A DNA stretch of 64,000 nt from Microbacterium sp. ProA8 (GTDB lineage: Bacteria; Actinomycetota; Actinomycetes; Actinomycetales; Microbacteriaceae), in contig NZ_CP157000.1 of NCBI RefSeq assembly GCF_039905635.1, forward strand, positions 1,798,001-1,862,000. The letters are read 5' to 3'. The notes beneath the pieces were generated by a model that was not told where the DNA came from, did no database searches, and saw nothing but the letters and a program-made list of their open reading frames with translations. A program made the position numbers and the translations under genes. This document shows, piece after piece, positions 53,613-62,327 of the stretch; positions within the stretch are counted from its first letter, which is position 1, and the number at the start of each line of letters is the position of its first letter.

Positions 53613-54755
53613 ATGCGCCGCCCGTCGCCGTTGCCGCAGCCGCCGGTCGCCTCGCGCGCCCCGGCGCGTTCGGGTGCGCCGACTTCGCCGGCCGACGACC
53701 GCGAGGCCGATGACCACGGCGCCGACGTCGCCCCGGCCGACGACGACGCCATCGCGGATCGCCTGAGCGAGGACCGTCCGACCGAGGATCTCTCCTTCCT
53801 GCGTGATCGTACGCTTCGTCCGGCTGAACGCGCGCACGAAGTTCAGCCCGGCGGCTCGGACTCCGCCCCGGCAGACGGGAACGACACCGCCCCGGTGATC
53901 CCGCTCTCGTCGCCGAGCGCCCTGCCGGGCGCAGCTCCCACGGCGGACTCCGGACGGGCCTCCGCAGCTGCCGAGAAGACGGATGCCGGGGACGTCGGCT
54001 TCCGCGAGGTCTGGCGGGCATCGCGTGCCCGGCGCAAGGCGCTGCGCGCCGAGATCCGTCGCTTCACGGTGCGCCAGCGACGGCGGCGCGCCATCTGGCT
54101 CGGGGTCGCGGCATCCGTTCTGCTCCTGGCGCTCGGAACGCTCGGCGCGGCGTACAGCCCGCTCTTCGGTGTGGAGAGGATCTCGGTGTCCGGTGCGCAG
54201 CAGCTCGCGGCGGACGACATCTCGGACGCGCTGGCCGACCAGCTGGGCACGCCGCTGCCGCTGGTGGACGAGAGCGCCGTGAAGGCCGCCCTCGTCGCCT
54301 TCCCGTTGATCGAGACGTACGCGCTCGAGGCGCGACCGCCGCACGAGCTGGTGGTGCGGATCGTCGAGCGCACGCCGATCGGCCTGATCGAGTCCCGCGC
54401 GGGCTACACGCTCGTCGACGCCGCAGGCGTTGCGCTGTCGACGGCTGCGACGCCGAGCGCGGGCGTTCCCGTCCTCGCGATCACGGGCGGCATCGACTCC
54501 GACGCCTTCGTGGCGGCCGGACAGGTGATGCGGGCTCTGCCCGACGACATCCGCTCACAGGTGACGGAGGTGACCGCGTCGACTCCCGACGACGTGACTC
54601 TCACCCTCGGCGGGTCGAATGCGCAGGTCGTGTGGGGGAGTGCGGACCGCTCGGCGGACAAGGCGCTGAACCTCGCCAAGATGATGGCCCAGCGTCCGCC
54701 GTCGGACGTCACGACCTACGACGTGACATCGCCCGAGGTCGTCGTCGTCCGCTGA
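53613..54755 (+). CDS. ftsQ: Division protein FtsQ
   Basis: The 380-residue protein has a long cytoplasmic acidic/Pro-rich N-terminus (~165 residues), one transmembrane helix (WLGVAASVLLLALGTLGAAY), then the POTRA domain (FGVERISVSGAQQLAADDI) and FtsQ domain. It joins the FtsQLB scaffold at the septum. The cytoplasmic tail is much longer than the ~25 residues in E. coli but common in Actinobacteria. Starts 6 bp after murC. Confidence 0.9.
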   Translation: MRRPSPLPQPPVASRAPARSGAPTSPADDREADDHGADVAPADDDAIADRLSEDRPTEDLSFLRDRTLRPAERAHEVQPGGSDSAPADGNDTAPVIPLSSPSALPGAAPTADSGRASAAAEKTDAGDVGFREVWRASRARRKALRAEIRRFTVRQRRRRAIWLGVAASVLLLALGTLGAAYSPLFGVERISVSGAQQLAADDISDALADQLGTPLPLVDESAVKAALVAFPLIETYALEARPPHELVVRIVERTPIGLIESRAGYTLVDAAGVALSTAATPSAGVPVLAITGGIDSDAFVAAGQVMRALPDDIRSQVTEVTASTPDDVTLTLGGSNAQVVWGSADRSADKALNLAKMMAQRPPSDVTTYDVTSPEVVVVR

Positions 54756-54848
54756 GCCTTCTCCTGACGGCCACTTCCAGGGCCGGATGCCGCGACACGC
54801 CGTTCCGTTGCGGCCGAGCGCGCGGTGTCCGCTTACTTTCGAGTCAAG

Positions 54849-54889
54849 GAATTGCATACCGGGCAATTCTTTATACCTCTACTAGAGGT
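54849..54889 (+). promoter_or_regulatory. Two dyads in the ftsZ leader
   Basis: GAATTGC, 7 bp, GCAATTC (54849-54869) and ACCTCT, ACT, AGAGGT (54875-54889) are perfect inverted repeats in an unusually AT-rich 90-bp stretch. The second has the ACCTC...GAGGT shape of many MerR operators. The ftsQ-ftsZ gap (54756-54924) probably carries the main ftsZ promoter. Confidence 0.6.
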
Positions 54890-54924
54890 TGAAGGTTAAA
54901 AGGTCCAGGGCTACGGAGGCCGGC

Positions 54925-56076
54925 ATGAGCCAGAACCAGAACTACCTCGCCGTGATCAAGGTCGTCGGCGTCGGCGGCGGCGGCGTCAACGCGGTCAACC
55001 GCATGATCGAACTCGGCCTGCGCGGGGTCGAGTTCATCGCCATCAACACCGACGCCCAGGCGCTGCTGATGAGCGACGCCGACGTCAAGCTCGACGTGGG
55101 ACGCGAACTGACCCGAGGGCTCGGCGCAGGTGCCGATCCCGAAGTGGGCCGACGCGCCGCCGAAGACCACGCCGAAGAGATCGAAGAGGCGCTTCGCGGC
55201 GCCGACATGGTCTTCGTGACCGCGGGCGAAGGCGGCGGCACGGGCACGGGCGGCGCGCCCGTGGTCGCGAAGATCGCCAAGTCGATCGGCGCCCTCACCA
55301 TCGGTGTGGTGACCAAGCCGTTCTCGTTCGAAGGCCGCCGCCGTCAGCAGCAGGCCGAGACGGGCGTCGCCAAGCTCAAGGAAGAAGTCGATACCCTCAT
55401 CGTGGTGCCGAACGACCGGCTCCTCGAGATCAGCGACCGCGGCATCTCGATGATCGAGGCGTTCGCCACGGCTGACCAGGTGCTCCTCGCCGGTGTGCAG
55501 GGCATCACCGACCTCATCACGACGCCGGGTCTCATCAACCTGGACTTCGCCGACGTCAAGTCGGTCATGCAGGGAGCCGGATCCGCCCTCATGGGCATCG
55601 GCTCCGCGCGCGGCGCGGATCGTGCCATCAAGGCCGCCGAGCTCGCGGTCGAGTCGCCGCTGCTCGAGGCATCGATCGAGGGCGCGCACGGCGTGCTGCT
55701 GTCGATCCAGGGCGGGTCGAACCTCGGCATCTTCGAGATCAACGACGCCGCGCAGCTCGTCAAGGAGGCGGCACACCCTGAGGCGAACATCATCTTCGGA
55801 ACCGTCATCGACGACACGCTCGGCGACGAGGTGCGGGTCACCGTCATCGCGGCGGGCTTCGACGGCGGCGAACCGGAGAAGCGCATCGAGCCGATCGCGG
55901 CCGCACGCGTGGTCTCGACTCCGGCGGTGCCGGCCACCCCGGCCGACGAGGCGGCGAAGGATCGCGACGTCGTCGAGCAGGTGCCGGTCCCCGTCTCGGT
56001 CGGCGCGGTCACGGAGTCGTCGTACGACACGGCGTTCGGCGACGACGATCTCGACATCCCCGACTTCCTCAAGTAA
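54925..56076 (+). CDS. ftsZ: Tubulin-like division protein FtsZ
   Basis: The 383-residue GTPase polymerises into the Z-ring. It has [28 protein letters not shown] (tubulin signature), NTDAQALL, and a C-terminal tail ending [11 protein letters not shown] that binds SepF and FtsW. ATG at 54925 with GGAGG; the longer reading from 54889 would start inside the leader dyads. Confidence 0.98.
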   Translation: MSQNQNYLAVIKVVGVGGGGVNAVNRMIELGLRGVEFIAINTDAQALLMSDADVKLDVGRELTRGLGAGADPEVGRRAAEDHAEEIEEALRGADMVFVTAGEGGGTGTGGAPVVAKIAKSIGALTIGVVTKPFSFEGRRRQQQAETGVAKLKEEVDTLIVVPNDRLLEISDRGISMIEAFATADQVLLAGVQGITDLITTPGLINLDFADVKSVMQGAGSALMGIGSARGADRAIKAAELAVESPLLEASIEGAHGVLLSIQGGSNLGIFEINDAAQLVKEAAHPEANIIFGTVIDDTLGDEVRVTVIAAGFDGGEPEKRIEPIAAARVVSTPAVPATPADEAAKDRDVVEQVPVPVSVGAVTESSYDTAFGDDDLDIPDFLK

Positions 56077-56095
56077 GCGGTCGGCTCGCTCGGCC

Positions 56096-56782
56096 GTGGC
56101 AGATCTTCTCGCACGTCTCGCGGCGATCGATGAGCGGATAGCGGATGCCGCACGCGCGGCAGGCCGCGATCCGGCAGAGCTCACGCGCATCGTCGTGACC
56201 AAGTTCCACCCCGCCTCGCTCGTCGAGGAGCTCTACGCGCTCGGCGTGCGGGACGTGGGCGAGAACCGCCAGCAGGAGTTCAGCCGCAAGGTCGTCGAGG
56301 TGGGCGATCTCGCGGGCCTGCGCTGGCACTTCATCGGGCAGGCGCAGACCAACAAGGCTCGAGCGATCAGGGCTGCGGCATCCGTCGTGCATTCGCTCGA
56401 CCGCACACGGCTTGCTGACGCGCTCGACGCGGCAGGCGAGCCGGGGGAGCCCCCGCTCGACGTGCTGCTGCAGGTCAACCTCACCGACGACCCGGGCCGC
56501 GGGGGCGTCGCCCCCGGCGAACTCGAGGCCCTCGCGTCGCATGCGGCCGCCCTGCCCTCTCTGCGCGTGCGCGGCGTGATGGCGGTCGCACCGCTCGACG
56601 AGCCCCCGGCGGCCGCATTCGCCCGGCTGAACGCCCTCGCGGGCACCGTGCGCGCGGTCGTGCCCGAGGCGGATTGGATCTCCGCCGGCATGACGGCGGA
56701 CTTCGCCGAAGCGATCGCGGCGGGCGCGACACACCTACGCATCGGTTCAGCAATCACCGGCCCCAGGCCACAACGCGGTTAA
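56096..56782 (+). CDS. yggS: PLP-homeostasis protein YggS
   Basis: The 228-residue PLP-binding TIM barrel has [18 protein letters not shown] (PLP lysine), [20 protein letters not shown] and [24 protein letters not shown]. It buffers free PLP. It begins 19 bp after ftsZ, where a yfiH-like gene lies in M. tuberculosis (Rv2149c); none is present here. GTG start. Confidence 0.92.
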   Translation: MADLLARLAAIDERIADAARAAGRDPAELTRIVVTKFHPASLVEELYALGVRDVGENRQQEFSRKVVEVGDLAGLRWHFIGQAQTNKARAIRAAASVVHSLDRTRLADALDAAGEPGEPPLDVLLQVNLTDDPGRGGVAPGELEALASHAAALPSLRVRGVMAVAPLDEPPAAAFARLNALAGTVRAVVPEADWISAGMTADFAEAIAAGATHLRIGSAITGPRPQRG

Positions 56783-56814
56783 CCTCGGAACAGATGAGCA
56801 CTACGGAGGATCAG

Positions 56815-57279
56815 ATGTCGAACCCGCTCAAGAAGACCATGGTGTACCTCGGACTCGCAGACGAGGAAGAGGTCTACGAGGAGCCGGCTCCCCAGCCGCG
56901 TGCTCGCAAGTCGGAGCAGGTCGTCGACAAGCCGGCCGCTCCCATCACGCCGATCCACCGGCCCGCCGTCGTGCGCCAGCCGGCGCCGGCGACGATCAAC
57001 GAGATCCTGACGGTGCATCCCAAGCAGTACCGCGACGCGCAGGTCATCGCTGAGAACTTCCGTGACGGCATCCCCGTCATCATCAACCTCTCTCAGATGA
57101 GCGACGCCGACGCGCGCCGCCTGATCGACTTCGCCAGCGGCCTGTCGCTGGGGCTCTACGGGCGCATCGAGCGTGTCACGAGCAAAGTCTTCCTGCTCTC
57201 GCCCGAGAACGTCGCCGTGTCGGGCGACGGGGCCGTTGCACAGGCGGATCCGGAGTCGGTTCCCTTCACGCAGCCGTAG
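56815..57279 (+). CDS. sepF: Z-ring membrane anchor SepF
   Basis: The 154-residue protein has the N-terminal amphipathic membrane helix ([15 protein letters not shown]), a disordered linker, and the SepF core ([56 protein letters not shown]). It tethers FtsZ to the membrane. ATG 56815 is chosen for GGAGG 5 nt upstream; an in-frame ATG at 56794 would add MSTTEDQ. Confidence 0.93.
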   Translation: MSNPLKKTMVYLGLADEEEVYEEPAPQPRARKSEQVVDKPAAPITPIHRPAVVRQPAPATINEILTVHPKQYRDAQVIAENFRDGIPVIINLSQMSDADARRLIDFASGLSLGLYGRIERVTSKVFLLSPENVAVSGDGAVAQADPESVPFTQP

Positions 57280-57282
57280 TCT
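57277..57282 (+). promoter_or_regulatory. Candidate -10 of yggT, overlapping the sepF stop
   Basis: TAGTCT begins with the sepF stop codon and ends 6 nt before the yggT GTG. Confidence 0.5.
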
Positions 57283-57288
57283 GGCTAC

Positions 57289-57588
57289 GTGGCAGTCGTC
57301 CAGATCATCGCAGCGATTCTCAACCTCGCGCTGCTCCTCTATGTCTTCGTGTTGCTCGCGCGGCTGATCCTCGACTGGATCCCGTTCTTCAACCGCGAGT
57401 GGCGCCCGCGTGGCGCCGGGCTCGTGGTCGCCGAGCTCATCTACACCGTCACGGATCCGCCTATCCGGCTGTTCCGGCGCTTCATCCCGCCGTTGCGCGT
57501 GGGTGCCGTCGCCATCGACTTCGGGTTCGCGCTGACGATGCTGGGATGCTTCATCCTGCTCAGCATCACGCGCACGCTCGCGGGCTGA
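57289..57588 (+). CDS. yggT: YggT-family membrane protein
   Basis: The 99-residue YggT protein has two transmembrane segments (IAAILNLALLLYVFVLLARLIL and FGFALTMLGCFILLSI) with the TDPPIRLFRRFIPPLR motif between. Linked to division and osmotic control; conserved between sepF and wag31. Confidence 0.9.
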   Translation: MAVVQIIAAILNLALLLYVFVLLARLILDWIPFFNREWRPRGAGLVVAELIYTVTDPPIRLFRRFIPPLRVGAVAIDFGFALTMLGCFILLSITRTLAG

Positions 57589-57726
57589 ATCGGCGACCCG
57601 CTGAGAAGCGGGCTCCGCCTTCGACACTCCCAGAACCGATGACTATGCTTTGCTGATACGAACGGCCGCCAGCCGGCGGTCGCCCCGACATCGGCCAGCG
57701 ACCAGACGCTCGAAAGAGGAATCACC

Positions 57727-58299
57727 ATGGCATTGTCCCCCGATGACGTCGTCACCAAGCAGTTCCAGCACGTCCGCTTCAAGGAGGGTTTCGACCCCGA
57801 CGAGGTGGACGATTTCCTCGACGAGATCGTCGTGGAGTGGCGCAAGGCTCTCACCGAGAACGAGGAGCTGAAGGCCAAGCTGGCGGCGTACGAGTCGGGT
57901 GCTGCACCCGCACGAGCCGCGGAGCCCGCTCCGGCTCCCGTCGCCGAGGCTGCACCGGTCGGCGGTGCCGCCCCCGCCGCGAGTGCGGGCATCATCGAGC
58001 TGGCCCAGCGCCTGCACGACGAGCACGTCGCCGAGGGCATCGCGCAGCGCGACCAGCTCATCTCCGACGCCAAGTCGCAGGCGGCTTCGATCGTCTCCCA
58101 GGCCGAGACCCGCGGCCGCGAAGAGCTCGCGAAGCTCGACCGCGAGCGCACCACGCTCGAGGGCCGCATCACCGAGCTCCGCAACTTCGAGCGCGACTAC
58201 CGCGCTCAGCTGCGCAGCTACATCGAGGGCAAGCTGCGCGACCTCGAGACCACGGCGACGACGTCCGGCGCACAGCCGGTCTCGGCGCTGGGCCTCTAG
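57727..58299 (+). CDS. wag31: Polar growth protein DivIVA/Wag31
   Basis: The 190-residue coiled-coil protein has the DivIVA N-terminus (DVVTKQFQHVRFKEGFDPDEVDDFLDEIVVEW) that binds curved membranes, an Ala/Pro linker, and a long coiled coil (about 95-175). It directs tip growth. TATGCT (57644-57649) is a candidate -10 in the 138-bp upstream gap, which also holds a small stem CCCGCT...AGCGGG (57597-57612). Confidence 0.94.
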   Translation: MALSPDDVVTKQFQHVRFKEGFDPDEVDDFLDEIVVEWRKALTENEELKAKLAAYESGAAPARAAEPAPAPVAEAAPVGGAAPAASAGIIELAQRLHDEHVAEGIAQRDQLISDAKSQAASIVSQAETRGREELAKLDRERTTLEGRITELRNFERDYRAQLRSYIEGKLRDLETTATTSGAQPVSALGL

Positions 58300-58302
58300 G
58301 CC

Positions 58303-59082
58303 TTGACGCGTCGACCTCCCCTTCGTCAGGCGGCGGCCGGCACCATCATCGCGATTCTCGCGGTCCTGGTGCTGGCCGCCGACCAGTTGGCGAAGTACCT
58401 CGCGCTCGAGAACCTGCCGTTCCAGGAGCCGGTCGAGGTCCTCGGCGACTTCCTGAGCTTCTACCTCACGCGCAACCCCGGCGCCGCCTTCTCGCTCGGC
58501 GAGGAGGTCACGTGGATCTTCACGATCGCACTTGCCGCCGTGGCGGGCGTCATCGGCTGGCTGGCTGCGACGCGGGTGCGTTCGCGGCTCTGGGCCGTCA
58601 CGCTCGGGCTTCTCCTGGGCGGCGTCCTCGGCAACCTCACCGACCGGCTCTTCCGTGACCCCGGGTTCGCCGTCGGGCACGTCGTCGACTTCATCAACAC
58701 GCCGTGGATGTGGTTCTTCCCCGGCATGTCGCCGGCGATCTACAACATCGCCGACATCTTCATCGTGTGCGACATGATCGCGATCGCACTGCTGGTCCTC
58801 GTCGGCGTGCACATGGACGGCTCACGCGATCGCGGCCGTGACGACGATGAGACGCAGCCGAGCGCCGAGGGTGACCCGTCGGCGCCGGTCGGTGTCGTGG
58901 CGGGATCCGCCAGCGAGTTCCCCGTAGCGGACGCCGATGCCGGGATCCCGGCCGACGAGCGCGGTCTGCCGCCACTGACGGCGAGCGAACAGCTCGCGGT
59001 CGAGGAAGCGGCCCAGCGCCAAGCGGATGACTTCCCGGCCGAGCCGGAGACCCGGCGACCCGGGTGCGACGCCGAGATCTGA
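58303..59082 (+). CDS. lspA: Lipoprotein signal peptidase with C-terminal extension
   Basis: Residues 1-170 form the LspA aspartyl protease with four membrane helices, TRNPGAAFS, and catalytic Asp residues in HVVDFIN and [11 protein letters not shown]. It removes the signal peptides of lipoproteins. The last ~85 residues are disordered and acidic, unlike the usual ~165-residue enzyme. TTG start at 58303, 3 bp after wag31, with no better in-frame codon. Confidence 0.9.
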   Translation: MTRRPPLRQAAAGTIIAILAVLVLAADQLAKYLALENLPFQEPVEVLGDFLSFYLTRNPGAAFSLGEEVTWIFTIALAAVAGVIGWLAATRVRSRLWAVTLGLLLGGVLGNLTDRLFRDPGFAVGHVVDFINTPWMWFFPGMSPAIYNIADIFIVCDMIAIALLVLVGVHMDGSRDRGRDDDETQPSAEGDPSAPVGVVAGSASEFPVADADAGIPADERGLPPLTASEQLAVEEAAQRQADDFPAEPETRRPGCDAEI

Positions 59083-59083
59083 C

Positions 59084-60004
59084 ATGGAATCCCGCAGCCT
59101 CCCCGTTCCCGACGGGCTCGACGGCGCTCGCGTCGATGCGGCGCTCGCGAAGATGCTCGGCTTCTCGCGCACCTTCGCGGCCGACGTGGCCGATGCCGGC
59201 GGCGTGTCCATGGACGGGCGCACACTCTCGAAGTCCGACAAGCTGCGGGGCGGTGCCTGGCTCGACGTGGCGTGGACCCCCAAGGAAGAGCCCCGCGTGA
59301 TTCCGGTCGAGGTGCCCGACCTCGGCATCGTCTACGACGATGACGACATCGTCGTCGTCGACAAGCCCACCGGTGTGGCCGCGCACCCTTCGCTGGGATG
59401 GGAGGGACCGACGGTGCTGGGCGCCCTCGCCGCCGGCGGCTACCGTATCGCGACGACGGGCGCTGCGGAGCGTCAGGGCGTGGTGCACCGCCTCGATGTC
59501 GGCACCAGCGGGCTCATGGTGGTCGCGAAGACCGAGTCCGCGTACGTCGCGCTCAAGCGCGCTTTCAAGGAGCGCGAGGTCGAGAAGATCTACCACGCTG
59601 TCGTGCAGGGTCACCCCGACCCGCTCGCCGGCACGATCGACGCGCCCATCGGGCGGCATCCTTCGCATTCGTGGAAGTTCGCCGTCACGCCCGACGGCAA
59701 GGATTCGGTCACGCACTACGAGACGCTCGAGGCCTTCCGCGGTGCGTCGCTGCTCGAGATCCATCTCGAGACGGGTCGCACGCACCAGATCCGGGTGCAC
59801 ATGGCTGCCCATCGGCATCCGTGCGTCGGCGATCCGCTGTACGGCGCCGACCCGACGATGTCAGCGAGACTCGGCCTCACGCGTCAGTGGCTGCATGCGC
59901 ACGAGCTCTCATTCGCCCACCCGGCGACGGGGGAGTGGGTCACTTTCACGTCGCCCTACCCCGCCGACCTCGCCCACGCGCTCGAGGTGCTGCGCGGCGA
60001 CTGA
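59084..60004 (+). CDS. rluD: Ribosomal large-subunit pseudouridine synthase, RluD type
   Basis: The 306-residue enzyme has an S4 domain (1-70) and the RluA/D catalytic [15 protein letters not shown] (Asp), plus [14 protein letters not shown] and VGDPLYG. It pseudouridylates 23S rRNA. Starts 1 bp after lspA; the lspA-rluD order is common in Actinobacteria. Confidence 0.94.
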   Translation: MESRSLPVPDGLDGARVDAALAKMLGFSRTFAADVADAGGVSMDGRTLSKSDKLRGGAWLDVAWTPKEEPRVIPVEVPDLGIVYDDDDIVVVDKPTGVAAHPSLGWEGPTVLGALAAGGYRIATTGAAERQGVVHRLDVGTSGLMVVAKTESAYVALKRAFKEREVEKIYHAVVQGHPDPLAGTIDAPIGRHPSHSWKFAVTPDGKDSVTHYETLEAFRGASLLEIHLETGRTHQIRVHMAAHRHPCVGDPLYGADPTMSARLGLTRQWLHAHELSFAHPATGEWVTFTSPYPADLAHALEVLRGD

Positions 60005-60046
60005 CCGCGCGCGCACCGCACGCCTCGGGGCGGTGCGGGCGACCGG

Positions 60047-60523
60047 TCAGAGGCCGCCCTCGAACCGGGCGACGTGCTCGTCGAGCAGCGCGTACTCGAT
60101 ACGCCGGCGCATATCGGGAAGCTCGAGCGCCGGCAGCGCATCGACGTCGTACCAGCCGACCTCGGTCATCTCGCCGTCTGCCGGGAAGGGGTCTCCGGAC
60201 ACCCACGTGCAGCGGAAGGTGAGGTCGAGGTAGTCGGACTGGTCGCCGTTCGGGTACGTCACCCGCGGGATCTGGTGCACCCACGCGAGCCGCTCGACGC
60301 GGCACACGACGTCGGCCTCCTCGAGCGTCTCCCGCACCGCGGCATCGGCGGGCTCCTCGCCCGGGTCGACGATGCCCGTCACCGGTGTGAGGTGCCCGTT
60401 GTCACTGCGGCGGCCGAGCAGCACCTGTCCCTCGCGCAGCACGACGGCGGTCACACCGACGAGCGGCAGCGGGCGCGTGCCGACGAATCGGCGCAGATCG
60501 AGGACGAAGTCGGGGGTCGGCAT
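60047..60523 (-). CDS. NUDIX hydrolase
   Basis: The 158-residue protein has a good Nudix box (GIVDPGEEPADAAVRETLEEADV) and flanking beta sheet. Substrate unknown. TACGGT (60530-60535, minus strand) ends 6 nt before the ATG, implying leaderless transcription. Converges with rluD. Confidence 0.9.
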   Translation of the reverse strand: MPTPDFVLDLRRFVGTRPLPLVGVTAVVLREGQVLLGRRSDNGHLTPVTGIVDPGEEPADAAVRETLEEADVVCRVERLAWVHQIPRVTYPNGDQSDYLDLTFRCTWVSGDPFPADGEMTEVGWYDVDALPALELPDMRRRIEYALLDEHVARFEGGL

Positions 60524-60619
60524 GCCCCCACCGTATTGCCGCCCGCCGCGTCGTCATGGGCGCCGCGACGGCGGTGTCTGCGGCTGGCGGATGTCGGATG
60601 CCGTGGGCACACTGGTCGC

Positions 60620-61189
60620 ATGGCGATCGAGGTGCGACCGGCCACGGTGTTCGAGGACGTGGCGGCTCTGGTGGGGCCGAAGAACCCGGAGTCGAACGTG
60701 TGCTTCTGCCTGAGCTACCGCATCCCGGCCAAGGAGGCGACCGCCCTGCGTGGGCCGGAGCGCGCGGAACGCGTGCGGCGGCTCATGCACGAGGAGGGGC
60801 CGATCGGCGTCCTCGCGTACGACGGCGAAGAGCCCGTCGGCTGGGCGGCGGTGGCACCGCGCACCCGAACGCACTTCGCGACGTTCCGTAAGATCCCGCA
60901 CGTCGATGACCTCGACGTGTGGTCGCTGTGGTGCTTCCGCGTGCGTCCCGGCCACCGCAAGAAGGGTGTGATGCATGCGCTGATCGACGGAGCCGTCGAC
61001 TTCGCGCGGCAGAGCGGCGCGCCCGCGATCGAGGGGTACCCGGTCGACAACGGCGATGCCAGGGTGGACCTCACGATGGCCTACGTCGGCACGCGGCGCC
61101 TGTTCGAGCAGGCCGGGTTCGCCAAGGCGGCCGACACGACGTCGGTGCTCTCGGGATTCCCGCGTGTGCTCATGCGGCGCGACCTCTAG
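60620..61189 (+). CDS. GNAT-family N-acetyltransferase
   Basis: The 189-residue GNAT protein has the acetyl-CoA loop region VRPGHRKKGVMHALIDGAVDFA and a preceding VWSLWCFRV strand. Substrate is unknown. The N-terminus FCLSYRIPAKE is Cys-containing. The -10-like CACACT is weak, 6 nt before the ATG. Confidence 0.87.
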   Translation: MAIEVRPATVFEDVAALVGPKNPESNVCFCLSYRIPAKEATALRGPERAERVRRLMHEEGPIGVLAYDGEEPVGWAAVAPRTRTHFATFRKIPHVDDLDVWSLWCFRVRPGHRKKGVMHALIDGAVDFARQSGAPAIEGYPVDNGDARVDLTMAYVGTRRLFEQAGFAKAADTTSVLSGFPRVLMRRDL

Positions 61190-61198
61190 CGTGGACGC

Positions 61199-61648
61199 GT
61201 GAACCACCTCCTGCAGCGCCGCCTCGAACGTGCGAACACGCTCTATCTCGACTTCCTCGACACGATCCCGACCGAGCACCTCGGCTCGCATCTGCGCGAC
61301 CTGCCGTCGGACACGATCGGTCACCAGCTGTGGTGCGTGCTCGGCGCGCGCGAGAGCTACCCGAAGGCCGCCCGCGCGGGGGAGTGGCAGGGCTTCACGA
61401 GCCCCGTCACACGCGACGGGACGACGGATGCCGCGGCCCTCCGCGCCGCCTTCGTCCAGACCGCCGCCGACGTCGATGAGTGGGTCGCCGGCATCGACGC
61501 CGGCGACGAGGACTCGCTCCGCTACGTCCTCGCCCTCCTCGAGCACGAGACGCAGCATCAGGGCCAGCTCATCCGATACCTCTACGGCCTCGGCATCGAC
61601 CGACCGCACTCGTGGCAGCAGCAGTACGCGCTCGATGAGGACTTCTGA
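61199..61648 (+). CDS. DinB-like four-helix bundle protein
   Basis: The 149-residue protein has DinB/YfiT-type metal His positions: HQLWCVLGARESY and HETQHQGQLIRYLYGLG. Many act in thiol transfer or stress, but the substrate is unknown. GTG start, 6 nt after TAGCGT (61187-61192), whose TAG is the GNAT stop codon. Confidence 0.8.
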   Translation: MNHLLQRRLERANTLYLDFLDTIPTEHLGSHLRDLPSDTIGHQLWCVLGARESYPKAARAGEWQGFTSPVTRDGTTDAAALRAAFVQTAADVDEWVAGIDAGDEDSLRYVLALLEHETQHQGQLIRYLYGLGIDRPHSWQQQYALDEDF

Positions 61649-61650
61649 GC

Positions 61651-61682
61651 GACCGAGTTTCTGAGAGACCGAGTTTCTGAGA
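61651..61682 (+). repeat. Two 16-bp tandem copies before the sigma factor
   Basis: GACCGAGTTTCTGAGA occurs twice in immediate tandem. It lies 40 bp upstream of the sigma factor start and could be a regulatory dyad repeat or a simple duplication. Confidence 0.75.
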
Positions 61683-61721
61683 TTCCGTGAACCGTCCGAG
61701 CGGCATACGGCAATACCCGTT

Positions 61722-62327
61722 GTGAGTACAGACAGCGACATCATCTGCCGTTCGGTCGACGTCCCCTCCGCCTTCGCGGAGGTGTTCGAGCGGCACGCGC
61801 GGGTGATCGGCGCGTTCGCTGCGCGGCGCGTGGGAACGGATGCCGCGCAGGACGTCCTGAGCGAGACCATGCTCGTCGCGTTCCGGCGTCGGCGGGACTT
61901 CGACGCCACCTGGGATTCGGCGAAGCCCTGGCTCCTCGGCATCGCGTCGCGCGTGATCAAGAAGCACCGCGCCGACGAGGCCCGGCAGTGGCGCTCGTTC
62001 GAGGCATCCGTCTCGCGCGGCGATCACACCAGCGACGGCGCGATCGAGGCGGCCGGCGACCGGGCGGATGCCTCGTCCGCTGTGCGTGCGCTGGCACCGC
62101 GGATCGCGGCGCTGGCCGCGCGCGACCGCGAGACGCTGCTCCTGTACGCGTGGGGCGACCTCACCTACGAGGAGATCGGCATGGCGCTCGGGGTTCCCGT
62201 CGGCACCGTGCGATCGCGCCTGAACCGGGTGCGGCGCAAGCTCGCGCCGCCGGGGTCGCACGCGTCCGTCCGACTCACGTGGATCGCGAAGGAGGAGACC
62301 GATGGAGCTTATGGAACGAGTGCGTGA
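61722..62327 (+). CDS. ECF-like RNA polymerase sigma factor
   Basis: The 201-residue sigma-70 family protein has region 2 (FAEVFERHARVIGAFAARRVG, WDSAKPWLLGIASRVIKKHRADEARQW) and region 4 (LAARDRETLLLYAWGDLTYEEIGMALGVPVGTVRSRLNRVRRKL). It overlaps the next gene by 26 nt. GTG start at 61722 without a good ribosome site. Target regulon unknown. Confidence 0.9.
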   Translation: MSTDSDIICRSVDVPSAFAEVFERHARVIGAFAARRVGTDAAQDVLSETMLVAFRRRRDFDATWDSAKPWLLGIASRVIKKHRADEARQWRSFEASVSRGDHTSDGAIEAAGDRADASSAVRALAPRIAALAARDRETLLLYAWGDLTYEEIGMALGVPVGTVRSRLNRVRRKLAPPGSHASVRLTWIAKEETDGAYGTSA

